64,000 nt of DNA from Spirosoma sp. (lineage in GTDB: Bacteria; Bacteroidota; Bacteroidia; Cytophagales; Spirosomataceae), in contig NZ_JAPLET010000019.1 of assembly GCF_026391055.1 (NCBI RefSeq), forward strand, positions 186,001 through 250,000, read 5' to 3'. A model generated the notes under the pieces. That model was not told where the DNA came from, did not search any database, and saw only the letters and a list, made by a program, of their open reading frames with translations. A program made the position numbers and the translations under genes. This document shows positions 17,912 to 28,499 of the stretch, piece by piece (positions within the stretch are counted from its first letter, which is position 1; the number at the start of each line of letters is the position of its first letter).

Positions 17912-18941
17912 AGATAATGATATTATTCGGGAAAATACGGCAGAGATTCTGGAACTGTCCGGTTACCGGGTCACGACGGCCAACAACGGCAAAGCCGGAA
18001 TAGAACTCGCGCTGGTCGACCGGCCTGACCTTATTATCTGCGATATTATGATGCCGGTTCTGGATGGATATGGCGTCCTGCATATCGTCAATAAAAACCC
18101 CGCGCTTACCGGAATTCCTTTTATTTTTCTGACCGCCAAATCGGAACGGGACGATTTCCGGCGAGGTATGGAGTTGGGAGCCGACGATTACCTGACTAAA
18201 CCCTTTAGCGAAAGTGAACTCCTGAGTGCAATTGAAAGTCGCCTAAACCGATTTACAACCCTGCTTTCCGACAACAGCATAGGGGAGGAAGGACTGTCTC
18301 AGCCGTTTACGGATACGCAGTCGTCGGGCTGGTTTCAATCGCTGATCTCTGATCGTAAGCTGCACCGTGTACCCAAAAAACAATTCGTCTATAGCGATGG
18401 TGATGAGCCGACGCGGCTTTATTATCTGAAAAACGGACGGGTAAAAATTGTGCGGACCAGCCATGATGGTAAAGAGCTGGTGACCGACCTTTTGGGTCCG
18501 AACAGTTTCATCGGTTACCGTGCATTGCTGGAGAATACAAATTATACGGATTCGGCGGTTACGCTCGATGACTCGGAACTGATCTATATCCCTAAAAACG
18601 AATTTCTGCACATGTTGGGTACGCAGCCCGAAGCCGGTCGCCAGTTTGTTCATTTATTAGCGGGCCATATCAATGGTAAAGAAGAGCAGTTATTGAGTAT
18701 GGCTTACAGCTCCCTGCGCCGTCGGGTGGCCGATACACTACTCCGGCTAGGTACTTCGCCGGACGGTGAGCCGGTACCACCGATCCAACTGTCGCGCGAT
18801 GATCTAGCGGCCGTTATTGGTACGGCGACGGAATCACTGATCCGAATTCTGACCGAATTTAAACACGATGGCTTAATTGAAATGAGTAGCGCAGGTATCC
18901 GGCTTGTAGAGCCGGATAAACTACGACGAGCTAACTGGTAG
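17889..18941 (+). CDS. Receiver - cNMP-binding - HTH_Crp hybrid response regulator
   Basis: 350-residue regulator joining a CheY-like receiver (about 1-120; acidic pair Glu8/Asp9, phospho-acceptor Asp52, KPF lysine) to a Crp/Fnr cyclic-nucleotide-like beta-roll (about 150-260) and a C-terminal Crp winged helix (about 275-345, with RDDLAAVIGTATESLIRILTEF as the recognition region). It should be phosphorylated by the overlapping upstream kinase and then bind DNA as a Crp-type dimer. No conserved cAMP phosphate-cassette Arg/Ser is obvious, and no Cys cluster for Fe-S is seen, so the beta-roll may be structural or bind another ligand. Confidence 0.9.
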   Translation: MKNILLIEDNDIIRENTAEILELSGYRVTTANNGKAGIELALVDRPDLIICDIMMPVLDGYGVLHIVNKNPALTGIPFIFLTAKSERDDFRRGMELGADDYLTKPFSESELLSAIESRLNRFTTLLSDNSIGEEGLSQPFTDTQSSGWFQSLISDRKLHRVPKKQFVYSDGDEPTRLYYLKNGRVKIVRTSHDGKELVTDLLGPNSFIGYRALLENTNYTDSAVTLDDSELIYIPKNEFLHMLGTQPEAGRQFVHLLAGHINGKEEQLLSMAYSSLRRRVADTLLRLGTSPDGEPVPPIQLSRDDLAAVIGTATESLIRILTEFKHDGLIEMSSAGIRLVEPDKLRRANW

Positions 18942-19077
18942 TTGAATGGTCTGCTTTCCGGGCGGTTCAGAAGAAGTCCTGAGACAGGCGTTAGTTTAAA
19001 TTCTATCGTTCGGATATAGGCAGTAGATGATTCAACTGGCTAAGGTTGTAAATTAGCGTTCTTTAGGGAGCGGAATT

Positions 19078-20157
19078 GTGAAGCAGCCAGAAAATAGAAA
19101 AATTATTCACATTGACATGGATGCTTTTTATGCATCTGTTGAACAGCGGGATAATCCTGAATTACGAAATAAACCCCTGGCCGTTGGGGGGTCTCGGCAA
19201 CGGGGCGTGGTAGCTGCGGCCAGCTATGAAGCCCGCCAGTATGGCGTCCGGTCGGCTATGGCTTCGTCTATCGCCCTTCGAAAATGCCCTGATTTACTGT
19301 TTGTCAAACCCCGCTTTGACGTCTATAAAGCCGTTTCAGGTCAAATTCGGGCTATCTTCTCCCGCTACACTGATCTAATCGAACCGCTTTCGCTGGATGA
19401 AGCTTACCTGGATGTTACTGATACACTACCAGCCAACTCATCGGCTACCCAGATTGCCCAACTCATAAAAGAGCAAATTAAAGCGGAGACCCTGCTTACG
19501 GCATCAGCGGGTGTTTCATACAACAAATTCTTGGCTAAACTAGCATCTGATTATCGAAAGCCGGATGGATTGTATGTCATTAAGCCGCATCAGGGGCTTA
19601 GTTTCGTGGAGGGCTTAAAGGTCGGTCAGTTTCATGGCATCGGCCGTGTAACGGCCGAAAAGATGAACCAGCTTGGTATTTACACCGGTATGGATTTGCG
19701 GAAGCAGACAGAAGCCTTTCTTACCCGTCATTTTGGTAAAGTGGGCTTTTATTATTACTCCATCGCACGGGCTATTGACCATCGGCCCGTGACGCCCAAT
19801 CGAATTCGTAAATCGGTTGGGTCCGAAAATACTTTTGCAGATGATTTAATGGATCAGACCCAGCTAATTGATCAATTATTGCCGTTGGTCGATAGTGTAT
19901 GGAATTACTGCGAACGAACGTCTGTGCGCGGCAGAACCCTCACACTGAAAGTGAAGTATGCCGATTTTGAACAGATTACCCGCAGTCGCACATCGCTGAA
20001 TCTGCTTTCCAGTAAAACCACCCTGATGCAGATTGCCGCTGATTTGTTGGAGACTCTGTTTCCGCTCTCGAAAGGTATTCGATTGCTGGGCGTGTCGTTA
20101 TCGAATCTTCAGCCGGGCGAGCGGCCGGAAAATGGGCAGCTTACACTCGACTTATAA
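19078..20157 (+). CDS. dinB: DNA polymerase IV
   Basis: Y-family translesion polymerase, 359 residues. Catalytic acidic residues are Asp13 (IHIDMDAFYASVEQ) and Asp107/Glu108 (SLDEAYLDVT). The fingers/palm motif VVAAASYEARQYGVRSAM, thumb helix-hairpin-helix GIGRVTAEKMNQLGI and the little-finger region (RIRKSVGSENTF onward) are all present. The start is GTG at 19078, chosen because translation from it gives the usual short N-terminus before the first catalytic strand. No clear C-terminal beta-clamp motif beyond the terminal GQLTLDL, which could serve. No LexA-type operator recognised upstream. Confidence 0.95.
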   Translation: MKQPENRKIIHIDMDAFYASVEQRDNPELRNKPLAVGGSRQRGVVAAASYEARQYGVRSAMASSIALRKCPDLLFVKPRFDVYKAVSGQIRAIFSRYTDLIEPLSLDEAYLDVTDTLPANSSATQIAQLIKEQIKAETLLTASAGVSYNKFLAKLASDYRKPDGLYVIKPHQGLSFVEGLKVGQFHGIGRVTAEKMNQLGIYTGMDLRKQTEAFLTRHFGKVGFYYYSIARAIDHRPVTPNRIRKSVGSENTFADDLMDQTQLIDQLLPLVDSVWNYCERTSVRGRTLTLKVKYADFEQITRSRTSLNLLSSKTTLMQIAADLLETLFPLSKGIRLLGVSLSNLQPGERPENGQLTLDL

Positions 20158-20230
20158 ACTTGTTGTCTCGTTCTTACGCATCTTTTGCCACTAACGGGCT
20201 TATCGCAACGCTGATATAAAGAGGAAGTAT

Positions 20231-20392
20231 CTATAAATTGGAGTAGGAGTCGGAACCTATAAGGGTAGGCGTTATGGCCATTTCCCAGACTTTTCTTCTA
20301 TAACGAGCCAGTAATTGCTCAAATGCCAGGATGGTCAATTGCTGATTCCGATCAGAACAGACTTTATTGATTTTATACTTTCGCTTGCTCAT
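20231..20392 (-). CDS. Candidate small basic protein (53 aa)
   Basis: ATG-initiated 53-codon ORF. The product begins MSKRKYKINK and has an amphipathic helix-like stretch QLTILAFEQLLARYRRKVWEMA, so it is strongly basic and could bind nucleic acid or membrane. No homology recognised. It lies in an otherwise gene-free region, convergent with dinB. Confidence 0.35.
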   Translation of the reverse strand: MSKRKYKINKVCSDRNQQLTILAFEQLLARYRRKVWEMAITPTLIGSDSYSNL

Positions 20393-20791
20393 CAGTCTAT
20401 AAATGAAGCATATTATATTTGTTCAAATATATGGGGTAGTAGACACTAATTATGCTATATATTATCAAAACTGATTGTGTGGTAGATTTTACCCTATATA
20501 GTCTGTAGAAATATAAAAATATTTCAATTAAGCGGGTGGGTTATAAGAAAAGGCACCTTCTTGGCTGATTGCGCACAGCTCTGAACTGGTGAGCCGCTGT
20601 CCTTCAGAATTTAGTTGATGCGTACCAGAAGCGCACATTCTTACGGGTATCAAAAGGCGCAAAAAGGAGTTGCAACGGATGAGTTATGGAGTTGATGGAG
20701 GTATATATGGACAAGGATTGCCGTCTATACAAAAAAAGAAGAGTGGTCAGTTCTTTTGATTTACCTTTAACTACCGCCTAAAACTCCCTCT

Positions 20792-20953
20792 ATGGTATTT
20801 ATCATGCCTAAATCTTTGTCGATTACATTGCTCGTGGCTGGGATATTGATGCCATTTAGTATACTTGGATATATATATTCATTTTATCTGTATCCTATAT
20901 GTCTACTTATTTTACTATATCTAATGATCAGAAGGGCGCGCAACCGCAAATAA
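20792..20953 (+). CDS. Candidate small two-helix membrane protein (53 aa)
   Basis: ATG-initiated 53-codon ORF with an alternative in-frame ATG at 20804. Two hydrophobic segments, SITLLVAGILMPFSILGYIY and FYLYPICLLILLYLMI, are followed by a basic tail RRARNRK, which fits the positive-inside rule for a small hairpin membrane protein. The strong hydrophobic bias against the surrounding AT-rich sequence supports it. No family recognised and no Shine-Dalgarno is visible. Confidence 0.5.
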   Translation: MVFIMPKSLSITLLVAGILMPFSILGYIYSFYLYPICLLILLYLMIRRARNRK

Positions 20954-21090
20954 AATCGAACCCGTGTTGATTACGGATTGCTGCATTGTCGATCGAAAAA
21001 TACGCCCATTAGAAGTTCCACTGAGTCACTTACCAAAACATTTATATCCCCATTGAAGTAGTTTTGTAAACCTCGCTAACACTAATTTGC

Positions 21091-21462
21091 ATGGATGCAG
21101 TCTACGAGTGGCTACTTCACAGTACGGGTAACGAAGGCAATTTTTACACTATCCTTAATTCCCATCAGGCGGCTGGACAGGGAAGAGAAAAGGTGATAAC
21201 CGTTATGGCCAGACAACCCGATTTCAAGGTGGTGAACTTATTGATTACTCATAAGCACGCTAATGACGCTGACTCTTTCCTGACAGAGTGGTCGAAGGAG
21301 CATACCCAACAGCAGCAATTATCGTTTGCTGATCCAGCGGAGGTTATAGACTATCTGGCAACGGGGAAAGTGTCTGGCTCCGGGCTTGTTGACGGGAGCG
21401 TACAGGTGCTGGTAGGAACGCCTGCGGGTGAAGCCGGTACAATCACATTTGAACGGAACTAA
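21091..21462 (+). CDS. Hypothetical protein (123 aa)
   Basis: Soluble, acidic 123-residue protein with no recognised family, signal peptide or membrane segment. Features seen are a central beta-alpha pattern (KVVNLLITHKHANDADSFLTEWSKEH), a Gln run QQQQ at about residues 73-76, and a Gly-rich C-terminus GSGLVDGSVQVLVGTPAGEAG. It appears monocistronic, with a possible terminator behind. Confidence 0.65.
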   Translation: MDAVYEWLLHSTGNEGNFYTILNSHQAAGQGREKVITVMARQPDFKVVNLLITHKHANDADSFLTEWSKEHTQQQQLSFADPAEVIDYLATGKVSGSGLVDGSVQVLVGTPAGEAGTITFERN

Positions 21463-21800
21463 CAGGCGTCTGTTGAGTCATGTTTTAACAGGTATCACTC
21501 AGGTACTCAGGAATGAGCCCGGGTTGGTACCTTTTTTGTTTATTGCCTGGTAAACGGTCAGATTATGTATCTGCGTGTTATAAACGGGTATAACTGATTA
21601 ATTGAAGAAGTATTTGAGTAGGATTAATTTATTAAAAAATGTAATAAAATACATAAGCTATATTTTAAGTAGAAAATGGTCTGTATATAGGCGAGTTATA
21701 GATATTATTGTATGATGCTGGCTGTCCCGGTTGGTTTGACCAATGCCCTTTGCGGTTTACCAATTCAGGAGGTTTGCAGGCTATATTAAACTAACTCGCT
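21463..21800. other. SusC upstream region
   Basis: 338 bp. A weak terminator-like GGTAC...GTACC stem followed by TTTTTT lies near 21502-21537. The rest is AT-rich and presumably carries the SusC promoter, but I find no full TTG/TAnnTTTG match and no anti-sigma/sigma genes next to it. Confidence 0.4.
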
Positions 21801-24800
21801 ATGATGAATTCATTACTTGATTATGCCCGGAACAGACGCTGGAAATGGCTGCTTATCCCTCTCTTCTGCTTCATTGTCCAGTTTAGTTATGCCCAGTCGA
21901 CTATTACAGGTACCGTAACCGATGCTGCCACCGGAGAAGGTCTGGCCGGTACAACGATCCAGGTTAAAGGAACGAACGTTGGGGCGACGAGCGACGCCAG
22001 TGGAAAGTACCAGATTTCGTTGCCCGCTACGGGTAAAGTACTGATTTTTTCGTTCATCGGTTATCAACCTACAGAAGTTACGGTTGGCAACCGTAGCGTT
22101 GTCGATGCGAAACTGAGCAGTTCCGATAATGCCCTTAGCGAAGTGATTGTGGTGGGATACGGTGTGCAAAACCGACGCGACGTTACTACAGCCATTGGCT
22201 CTGTCAAAGCAAAAGATTTAGCTAATCAGCCGGTGGCCAGTTTTGATCAGGCACTGGCGGCAAAAATCGCCGGGGTGACCGTAACGCAAACATCGGGTGC
22301 GCCGGGTGCGGCTCTCTCCATTCGGGTGCGGGGTACGGGCTCTATCAGCGCCGGTAACGATCCGCTCTATGTCGTAGACGGAATTCCACTGTCGCGCGAT
22401 ACCAAGTTTGCAACGGGCGGTACCAACACGCAGTTTCCCGACAATCCAATCAACGTACTAAGCACGCTTAATACCGATGATATTGAGAGTATTGAAGTGC
22501 TCAAGGATGCCTCAGCAGCCGCTATTTATGGCTCCCGTGGTTCCAATGGGGTTGTTCTACTAACTACCAAGCGGGGTAAGGAAGGTAAAACGGTGGTGAG
22601 TTATGACTCCTACCTTGGCGTTCAGCAGGTGTCAAAGAAGATCGATATGCTCAATGCTTACGAGTATGCGCAGCTGAGCTACGAAGCCAAGAACAATGCC
22701 TATATCGACCGGAATCCAACCGGAAAACCAACCGATTCGAATGATATCCGGAATAAAGGGGTAGGAGCGCCCAGTACACTTATCCAACCCGAAATCGTGC
22801 CCTACCTTTCCGGGCAGCCGGGCCTGACGAATACTGACTGGCAGGATGCCATCTTCCGGTCGGCACCGATTCAGAATCACACCATTTCAGTTTCGGGTGG
22901 AAAAGAGAACGTGAAGTTCTACGTGTCGGGAAACTACCTCGATCAGCGCGGGGTGGTTATCAACTCGGGTTTCAAACGGTACAGCGCAAGGGCTAATGTC
23001 GATGTGAAAAGCGGACGGCTTACGGTAGGTGTCAACCTGAATCCAACCTATTCCTACCACGATCTCATTAAAGCCGAAGGTCCCTACCTGGGCGAAGGCG
23101 TAGTGGGTCTAGCGTTGCAGATGGCTCCGATCTTCCCGGTATATAACGCCGATGGCTCCTATAATTTCGGTAATAACGGCTGGGGGTACGGTGCTACATC
23201 GATTCTGAATCCGGTAGCTATTGCCAACCAGGTGAGCGACAAGCTGAGTCAGCTCCGGGTATTGGGTAATACGTATGCGCAGTACGATATTTTAAAAGGA
23301 TTATCGTACCGACTGAGCCTGGGGGCCGATGTCAACAGTTTTCAACGCGATTATTATCGGCCATCGACGCTTGAAATCCGCGACCGGAAGGGGCCATCCG
23401 TACCGACGGGCTTTTCCAGAGCCCAGAACTTTGTAAACTGGCTCGTCGAGAATACGCTGAACTACAACCGGTCGTTCGGGGTACACAATGTCTCGGCGCT
23501 GGCGGGTTTCTCGTCACAGAAGGATAGGCGGGTTGCCAATGAGTTAACGGCTACCAACTTCCCCAACGATTTGGTTCAGACGCTTAACGCCGGTCAGGTT
23601 TCGTCCGGGAGTTCGGATATTCAGGAATGGTCATTGCTCTCCTACATAGGTCGGGTTCAGTACGATTACAACGGTAAGTACCTACTGTCGGCGGCTATTC
23701 GGGCCGATGGGTCGTCGCGTTTCGGGAAAGATAACCGGTGGGGGTATTTCCCGTCGGTATCGGCAGGCTGGAACGTCTCACAGGAAACATTTCTGAAATC
23801 AGCTACCTGGCTGAGCGATTTGAAACTGCGAGCCAGCTACGGGCTGACTGGTAACTTCCAGATTCCAAACTACGGTTCGGTTAGTTTGCTCGGGTACCAG
23901 AACTACATTCTCGGCCCCGAAACCATTGTGAGCGGGTTGGCACCTACTAATTCGGCCAATGACAAACTGAAGTGGGAAAAAACGGCTATGTTCGATGTGG
24001 GCTTCGACGTGAGTTTCCTGCGCAACCGGCTGAATCTGACCTTCGATTATTACCACGCCAACACCTCCGATCTGCTCCTGAACGTTCCTGTTCCCCGCGC
24101 ATCAGGCTTTAGTACGGAGCTGCAAAACATTGGTAAAGTCAACAACCAGGGTATTGAACTCACACTGGGGACCCGTCAGACGTTCGGGCGTTTCCGCTGG
24201 GAGGCCAGTGCCAACATAGCCGCCAACCGCAACAAAGTGATCGCGCTCGGACCCTCCGGCGACCCGATCATTGTGGCCGGTGGCGTAGCGGGTGCTCAGT
24301 TCATTACCCAGATCGGCCGCCCTATTGGCGAGTACTACACGATGATCAACGACGGTGTATTTAAGAATCAGGCCGAAATAGACGCCTATCCGCATACTAC
24401 AACCACCCGCCCCGGCGATTTTAAATTCAGGGATAACAACGGCGACGGTAAGATTGACTTTAGCAGCGACCGGGCCGTTACGGGCAGTTACTTTCCCAAG
24501 TTCACCTTTGGGTTTACCAACAACTTCGCCTACCGAGGCTTCGATCTGGGCGTTGCCATTCAGGGCGTTCAGGGACATAAAATCCTGAACCTGATCCGGC
24601 GCTACATTTACAACATGGAGGGCAACGGCAACCTGTTCCGGGGAGCGCTGGACCGCTGGCAGTCGCCCGATAATCCGGGTAACGGGCTGGTTAACCGCGC
24701 TAATCGTCTGGCTTCCGGCTCCAATGGGGAAATCTCTACCTGGCACATCGAAAGTGGATCGTACGTGCGTATCCGCACCATTACACTCGGGTATGCGCTG

Positions 24801-25001
24801 CCAACGGCACTGCTTCAAAAAATTCGCCTGAGCCGCGCCCGCCTGTATGTGACTACCCAGAACCCGTTCACGTTTACCAAATACCTCGGCTACAATCCGG
24901 AGGTAAACAGCCGCCCCGACAGCGCCCTGTCATCGGGTGAGGATTATGGCACCTACCCATTACCCCGCACAACCTCGGTCGGCATCAACCTATCCTTCTA
25001 G
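21801..25001 (+). CDS. SusC/RagA-type TonB-dependent outer-membrane transporter
   Basis: 1066-residue outer-membrane transporter taking up oligosaccharides or other large nutrients with TonB energy. Order: signal peptide ending FSYAQ, carboxypeptidase-regulatory-like domain (about 35-105, TITGTVTDAATGEGLAGTTIQVKG), TonB-box-like VIVVGYG, plug (about 120-235, ending SNGVVLLTTKRGK) and a 22-strand barrel to the terminal GINLSF with C-terminal Phe. The partner SusD gene follows 8 bp later. There is no N-terminal STN domain, so no sigma/anti-sigma signalling role is expected. No glycosidase sits beside it, so the substrate is open. Confidence 0.95.
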   Translation: MMNSLLDYARNRRWKWLLIPLFCFIVQFSYAQSTITGTVTDAATGEGLAGTTIQVKGTNVGATSDASGKYQISLPATGKVLIFSFIGYQPTEVTVGNRSVVDAKLSSSDNALSEVIVVGYGVQNRRDVTTAIGSVKAKDLANQPVASFDQALAAKIAGVTVTQTSGAPGAALSIRVRGTGSISAGNDPLYVVDGIPLSRDTKFATGGTNTQFPDNPINVLSTLNTDDIESIEVLKDASAAAIYGSRGSNGVVLLTTKRGKEGKTVVSYDSYLGVQQVSKKIDMLNAYEYAQLSYEAKNNAYIDRNPTGKPTDSNDIRNKGVGAPSTLIQPEIVPYLSGQPGLTNTDWQDAIFRSAPIQNHTISVSGGKENVKFYVSGNYLDQRGVVINSGFKRYSARANVDVKSGRLTVGVNLNPTYSYHDLIKAEGPYLGEGVVGLALQMAPIFPVYNADGSYNFGNNGWGYGATSILNPVAIANQVSDKLSQLRVLGNTYAQYDILKGLSYRLSLGADVNSFQRDYYRPSTLEIRDRKGPSVPTGFSRAQNFVNWLVENTLNYNRSFGVHNVSALAGFSSQKDRRVANELTATNFPNDLVQTLNAGQVSSGSSDIQEWSLLSYIGRVQYDYNGKYLLSAAIRADGSSRFGKDNRWGYFPSVSAGWNVSQETFLKSATWLSDLKLRASYGLTGNFQIPNYGSVSLLGYQNYILGPETIVSGLAPTNSANDKLKWEKTAMFDVGFDVSFLRNRLNLTFDYYHANTSDLLLNVPVPRASGFSTELQNIGKVNNQGIELTLGTRQTFGRFRWEASANIAANRNKVIALGPSGDPIIVAGGVAGAQFITQIGRPIGEYYTMINDGVFKNQAEIDAYPHTTTTRPGDFKFRDNNGDGKIDFSSDRAVTGSYFPKFTFGFTNNFAYRGFDLGVAIQGVQGHKILNLIRRYIYNMEGNGNLFRGALDRWQSPDNPGNGLVNRANRLASGSNGEISTWHIESGSYVRIRTITLGYALPTALLQKIRLSRARLYVTTQNPFTFTKYLGYNPEVNSRPDSALSSGEDYGTYPLPRTTSVGINLSF

Positions 25002-25009
25002 CACTAGTT

Positions 25010-26392
25010 ATGAAAAAGATAACCGTTTTACTAGCCTGCGTAATTGGGCTTTCGGCTTGCCAAAAAGACTTTTTGGACTTAAAGCCTTTATCGCAGCCAA
25101 ACGCCGATAATTTTTACAAGACCGCCAACGACTTCGGCAACGCGGTCAATGGTGCCTACGATGCGCTTCAGAGTGCGAGTCAATACGGGGGTGATTACAA
25201 CACCATCGTGGAGGCCAGAAGTGATAACGTTCTGGATAACGACCCCTCGTCGAGTGCCGGGTTGCGTTACAACATCGACCGGTTTATTGAACCAACCACC
25301 AACTCGGTCCTGCGGGATACGTGGGGGAGTTTGTACACCGGTATTAACCGTTGCAACCTGATTCTGGACAAGATCGATGCCGTGTCGATGGACGCGACCC
25401 TGAAAGCCCGTTACAAAGGGGAGGCTCAATTTATCCGGGCGTTGTCGTATTTCAATCTGGTTCGGTTGTGGGGGCGGGTGCCGCTCGTGCTCAAAGCCGG
25501 TTCAACAACCGAAGCCCGGTCGTTTGTACGAAACGAGGTAACCGAAATCTACGCAGCCATTGAAAAAGACCTGACCGATGCGGCTGCCGGTTTACCAGCC
25601 ACCTACACGGGTGTAGACGTTGGCCGGGCTACGTCCGGTGCCGCCAAAGGCTTGCTGGGGAAGGTGTATGTGACCGAGAAAAAGTACGACCTGGCCGTAT
25701 CGACCCTGCGTGACGTAGTGAACGGAACTACTTTTCGGCTGCTGCCGAATGTAGCCGATGTTTTTCTGGTCAGCAACAAGAACAATGCGGAGATACTGTT
25801 CGCGGTAAAGTTCAAAAAAGGTGGTTTGCAGGGCGAAGGGCACGGTTCCTGGTACGGCACCAGCATTGGCGACAACATTGAACCCTCGCTCCGGGCGGCT
25901 TATTTGCCAACCGATAAGCGGCTTCCGCTGACGGTTCAGGTGCCGGTACCAACCAGTATCAATGCCGTACCCCGCAAGTTTTACGATGAACTGTCGGGTA
26001 CGAACGACGTGGGCAACGACTTTCCGGTGCTGCGCTTTGCCGATGTATTGCTGTTATATGCCGAAGCGCTGAACGAAGTGGGTTATCAGGCCGATGGAGA
26101 GGCATTCCGGACGCTCAACCTGGTCCGGACGCGGGCAGGTGTGCCTACGTACGCCAGTGCGCAACTGGCCACTAAAGAGGCCTTTCGTACGGCGATCATC
26201 AACGAGCGCCGGTTGGAACTGGCGCTGGAGAACGACCGCTGGTTCGATCTGATTCGCACTGGTACGGCCGTAGAGGCCATCAAGGTAACGGGCATCACCA
26301 TGCCTGCTTACCGGACGTTGTACCCTATTCCGCAGTCAGAAATCGATACGTATAACAACAAAACAACCTTCCCGCAAAATCAGGGGTATTGA
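25010..26392 (+). CDS. SusD/RagB-type nutrient-binding lipoprotein
   Basis: 460-residue surface lipoprotein forming the lid of the SusC transporter. A lipoprotein signal with Cys17 (GLSACQKD) is followed by the SusD opening FLDLKPLSQPNADNFYKT, TPR-type helical segments, the mid-protein ALSYFNLVRLWGRVPLV and the C-terminal NERRLELALENDRWFDLIRTG plus LYPIPQSEID block. The gene is 8 bp downstream of susC-like and certainly co-transcribed. It is followed by a large hairpin that probably ends the operon. Confidence 0.95.
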   Translation: MKKITVLLACVIGLSACQKDFLDLKPLSQPNADNFYKTANDFGNAVNGAYDALQSASQYGGDYNTIVEARSDNVLDNDPSSSAGLRYNIDRFIEPTTNSVLRDTWGSLYTGINRCNLILDKIDAVSMDATLKARYKGEAQFIRALSYFNLVRLWGRVPLVLKAGSTTEARSFVRNEVTEIYAAIEKDLTDAAAGLPATYTGVDVGRATSGAAKGLLGKVYVTEKKYDLAVSTLRDVVNGTTFRLLPNVADVFLVSNKNNAEILFAVKFKKGGLQGEGHGSWYGTSIGDNIEPSLRAAYLPTDKRLPLTVQVPVPTSINAVPRKFYDELSGTNDVGNDFPVLRFADVLLLYAEALNEVGYQADGEAFRTLNLVRTRAGVPTYASAQLATKEAFRTAIINERRLELALENDRWFDLIRTGTAVEAIKVTGITMPAYRTLYPIPQSEIDTYNNKTTFPQNQGY

Positions 26393-26403
26393 GGAAAGTT
26401 AGT

Positions 26404-26466
26404 AACCACAGAGGCACAAAGGCCACAGAGGATTGAGTTCTCTGTGGCTTTTGTGCCTCTGTGGTT
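26404..26466. terminator. 27-bp-arm hairpin of the CACAGAG repeat type
   Basis: Arms 26404-26430 and 26440-26466 pair at 26 of 27 positions (the other is a G-U wobble) around a 9-nt loop, followed by AAAAATTT. The core ACCACAGAGGCACAAAG resembles a repeat I recall from many Bacteroidota and other genomes. It lies 11 bp after the SusD stop and may terminate the operon. Confidence 0.7.
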
Positions 26467-26538
26467 AAAAATTTAACGTGAATTCGGGTTAGCCTGTTTG
26501 TCAGTTCTCTTGCACCTCTTTAATAATCATTTAGCTAA

Positions 26539-27303
26539 TTACTTCATCGACGGGTTTCCGGCTCTTTCCTTGCGTAACGCTTGCCATACCTGACTTGCTG
26601 CGGCCCCTTCCTTTTCGCCAATGCTGGTTTGAATGATGGAAACCAGCTGCGTTAGTTCTCCCTCACTCAGCCCATTATGCAAGCCGATGTTCAGATGACT
26701 GCGTAACTGACTGTCAACACCACCCAGACTGGCTAGCGCCGAAATGGTGGCCAGTTCGCGCGTTTTCCAGTCGAGGTTGTCCCGTCCGAAAATGTCACCA
26801 AACAGGTGTTCTTTTAGAAACTGGTCAATAGCCGGGGCAAACTCAAAAATTCCCCCTTTTATGGGCATTCCGATGAGCTTCGTCTGGTTATCTGTTCCAA
26901 ACTGTCGTCTGTTTCGATCCGCTGGCAGGAGCGACGGTTCTTTGCCGGCCGGATCGTTTATACCCCGTTGCTTACGTTCTTTCAGCACATCCATAAAAGC
27001 TTGCAGAGCGTTCAGGCTGCGGGGAAATCCGGCATAGGCGTACAGTTGTACCAAAATTTCTTTGATCTCGCTGACCGTCAAACCAGCATCCAGACCAGCA
27101 TTCAGTGCTTTCGTCAACTGAGGTATAGTTCCCTGTGCCGTGAAGGCCGAAATGGTGACGATAGCTTGCTGACTTTGCGTCAATCGAGGGTCGGTTTGCA
27201 TCGTTTGTTCAGGAACTGCTTTCGCTGGTTGTTTTGCTTGTAAGTCGCTGCCTGTACAGGCCAGCAAAATGCCCATTGCCAATGCTGTTCGACGTAGAAT
27301 CAT
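26539..27303 (-). CDS. Exported double carboxymuconolactone-decarboxylase-family protein
   Basis: 254 residues with an N-terminal export signal (ALAMGILLACTGSDLQA; Cys after LLA suggests a lipoprotein). Two CMD/AhpD-like helical repeats follow, about 40-110 (RLTQSQQAIVTISAFTAQG...LNAGLDAGLTVSEIKEILVQLYAYAGFPRSLNA) and about 165-245 (DWKTRELATISALASLGG...HLNIGLHNGLSEGELTQLV). No CXXC peroxidatic pair of AhpD is visible, so alkylhydroperoxidase activity is unlikely. It is followed in the same direction by nothing close, and its upstream neighbour on the same strand is the aldo/keto reductase 81 bp away, so the two may share a transcript. Confidence 0.85.
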   Translation of the reverse strand: MILRRTALAMGILLACTGSDLQAKQPAKAVPEQTMQTDPRLTQSQQAIVTISAFTAQGTIPQLTKALNAGLDAGLTVSEIKEILVQLYAYAGFPRSLNALQAFMDVLKERKQRGINDPAGKEPSLLPADRNRRQFGTDNQTKLIGMPIKGGIFEFAPAIDQFLKEHLFGDIFGRDNLDWKTRELATISALASLGGVDSQLRSHLNIGLHNGLSEGELTQLVSIIQTSIGEKEGAAASQVWQALRKERAGNPSMK

Positions 27304-27384
27304 GCGGAAGCTGTTTGTTTAGGATGAATGTGAATGGCTAAGTAAACTGTAAGGGCTTTATCTTCACCCAAAGGTCTGTGTAGC

Positions 27385-28383
<999 letters not shown>

Positions 28384-28499
28384 TTAAATTAATGACTTAA
28401 ATTCAACAAGGTTCGCTGGAAAACAGTCGTTTTCAAACATGATCTGTCTTCTGCACCTTTCTCGTTGTACAAAGGTCTTTACTTCTATCTCACCGGATA

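Larger units (their letters stand above)
20158..21090. other. AT-rich gene-poor region with two candidate small ORFs
   Basis: About 930 bp between dinB and a hypothetical gene. It holds two possible 53-codon genes described separately. The remainder, especially 20400-20760, is AT-rich with no stem-loop or promoter I can support. Confidence 0.5.

Noticed and set aside
24102-24818. 238-codon open frame antisense to the SusC gene
   Set aside because: Fully inside SusC; the SusC frame has clear domain matches throughout, and the antisense product resembles nothing.
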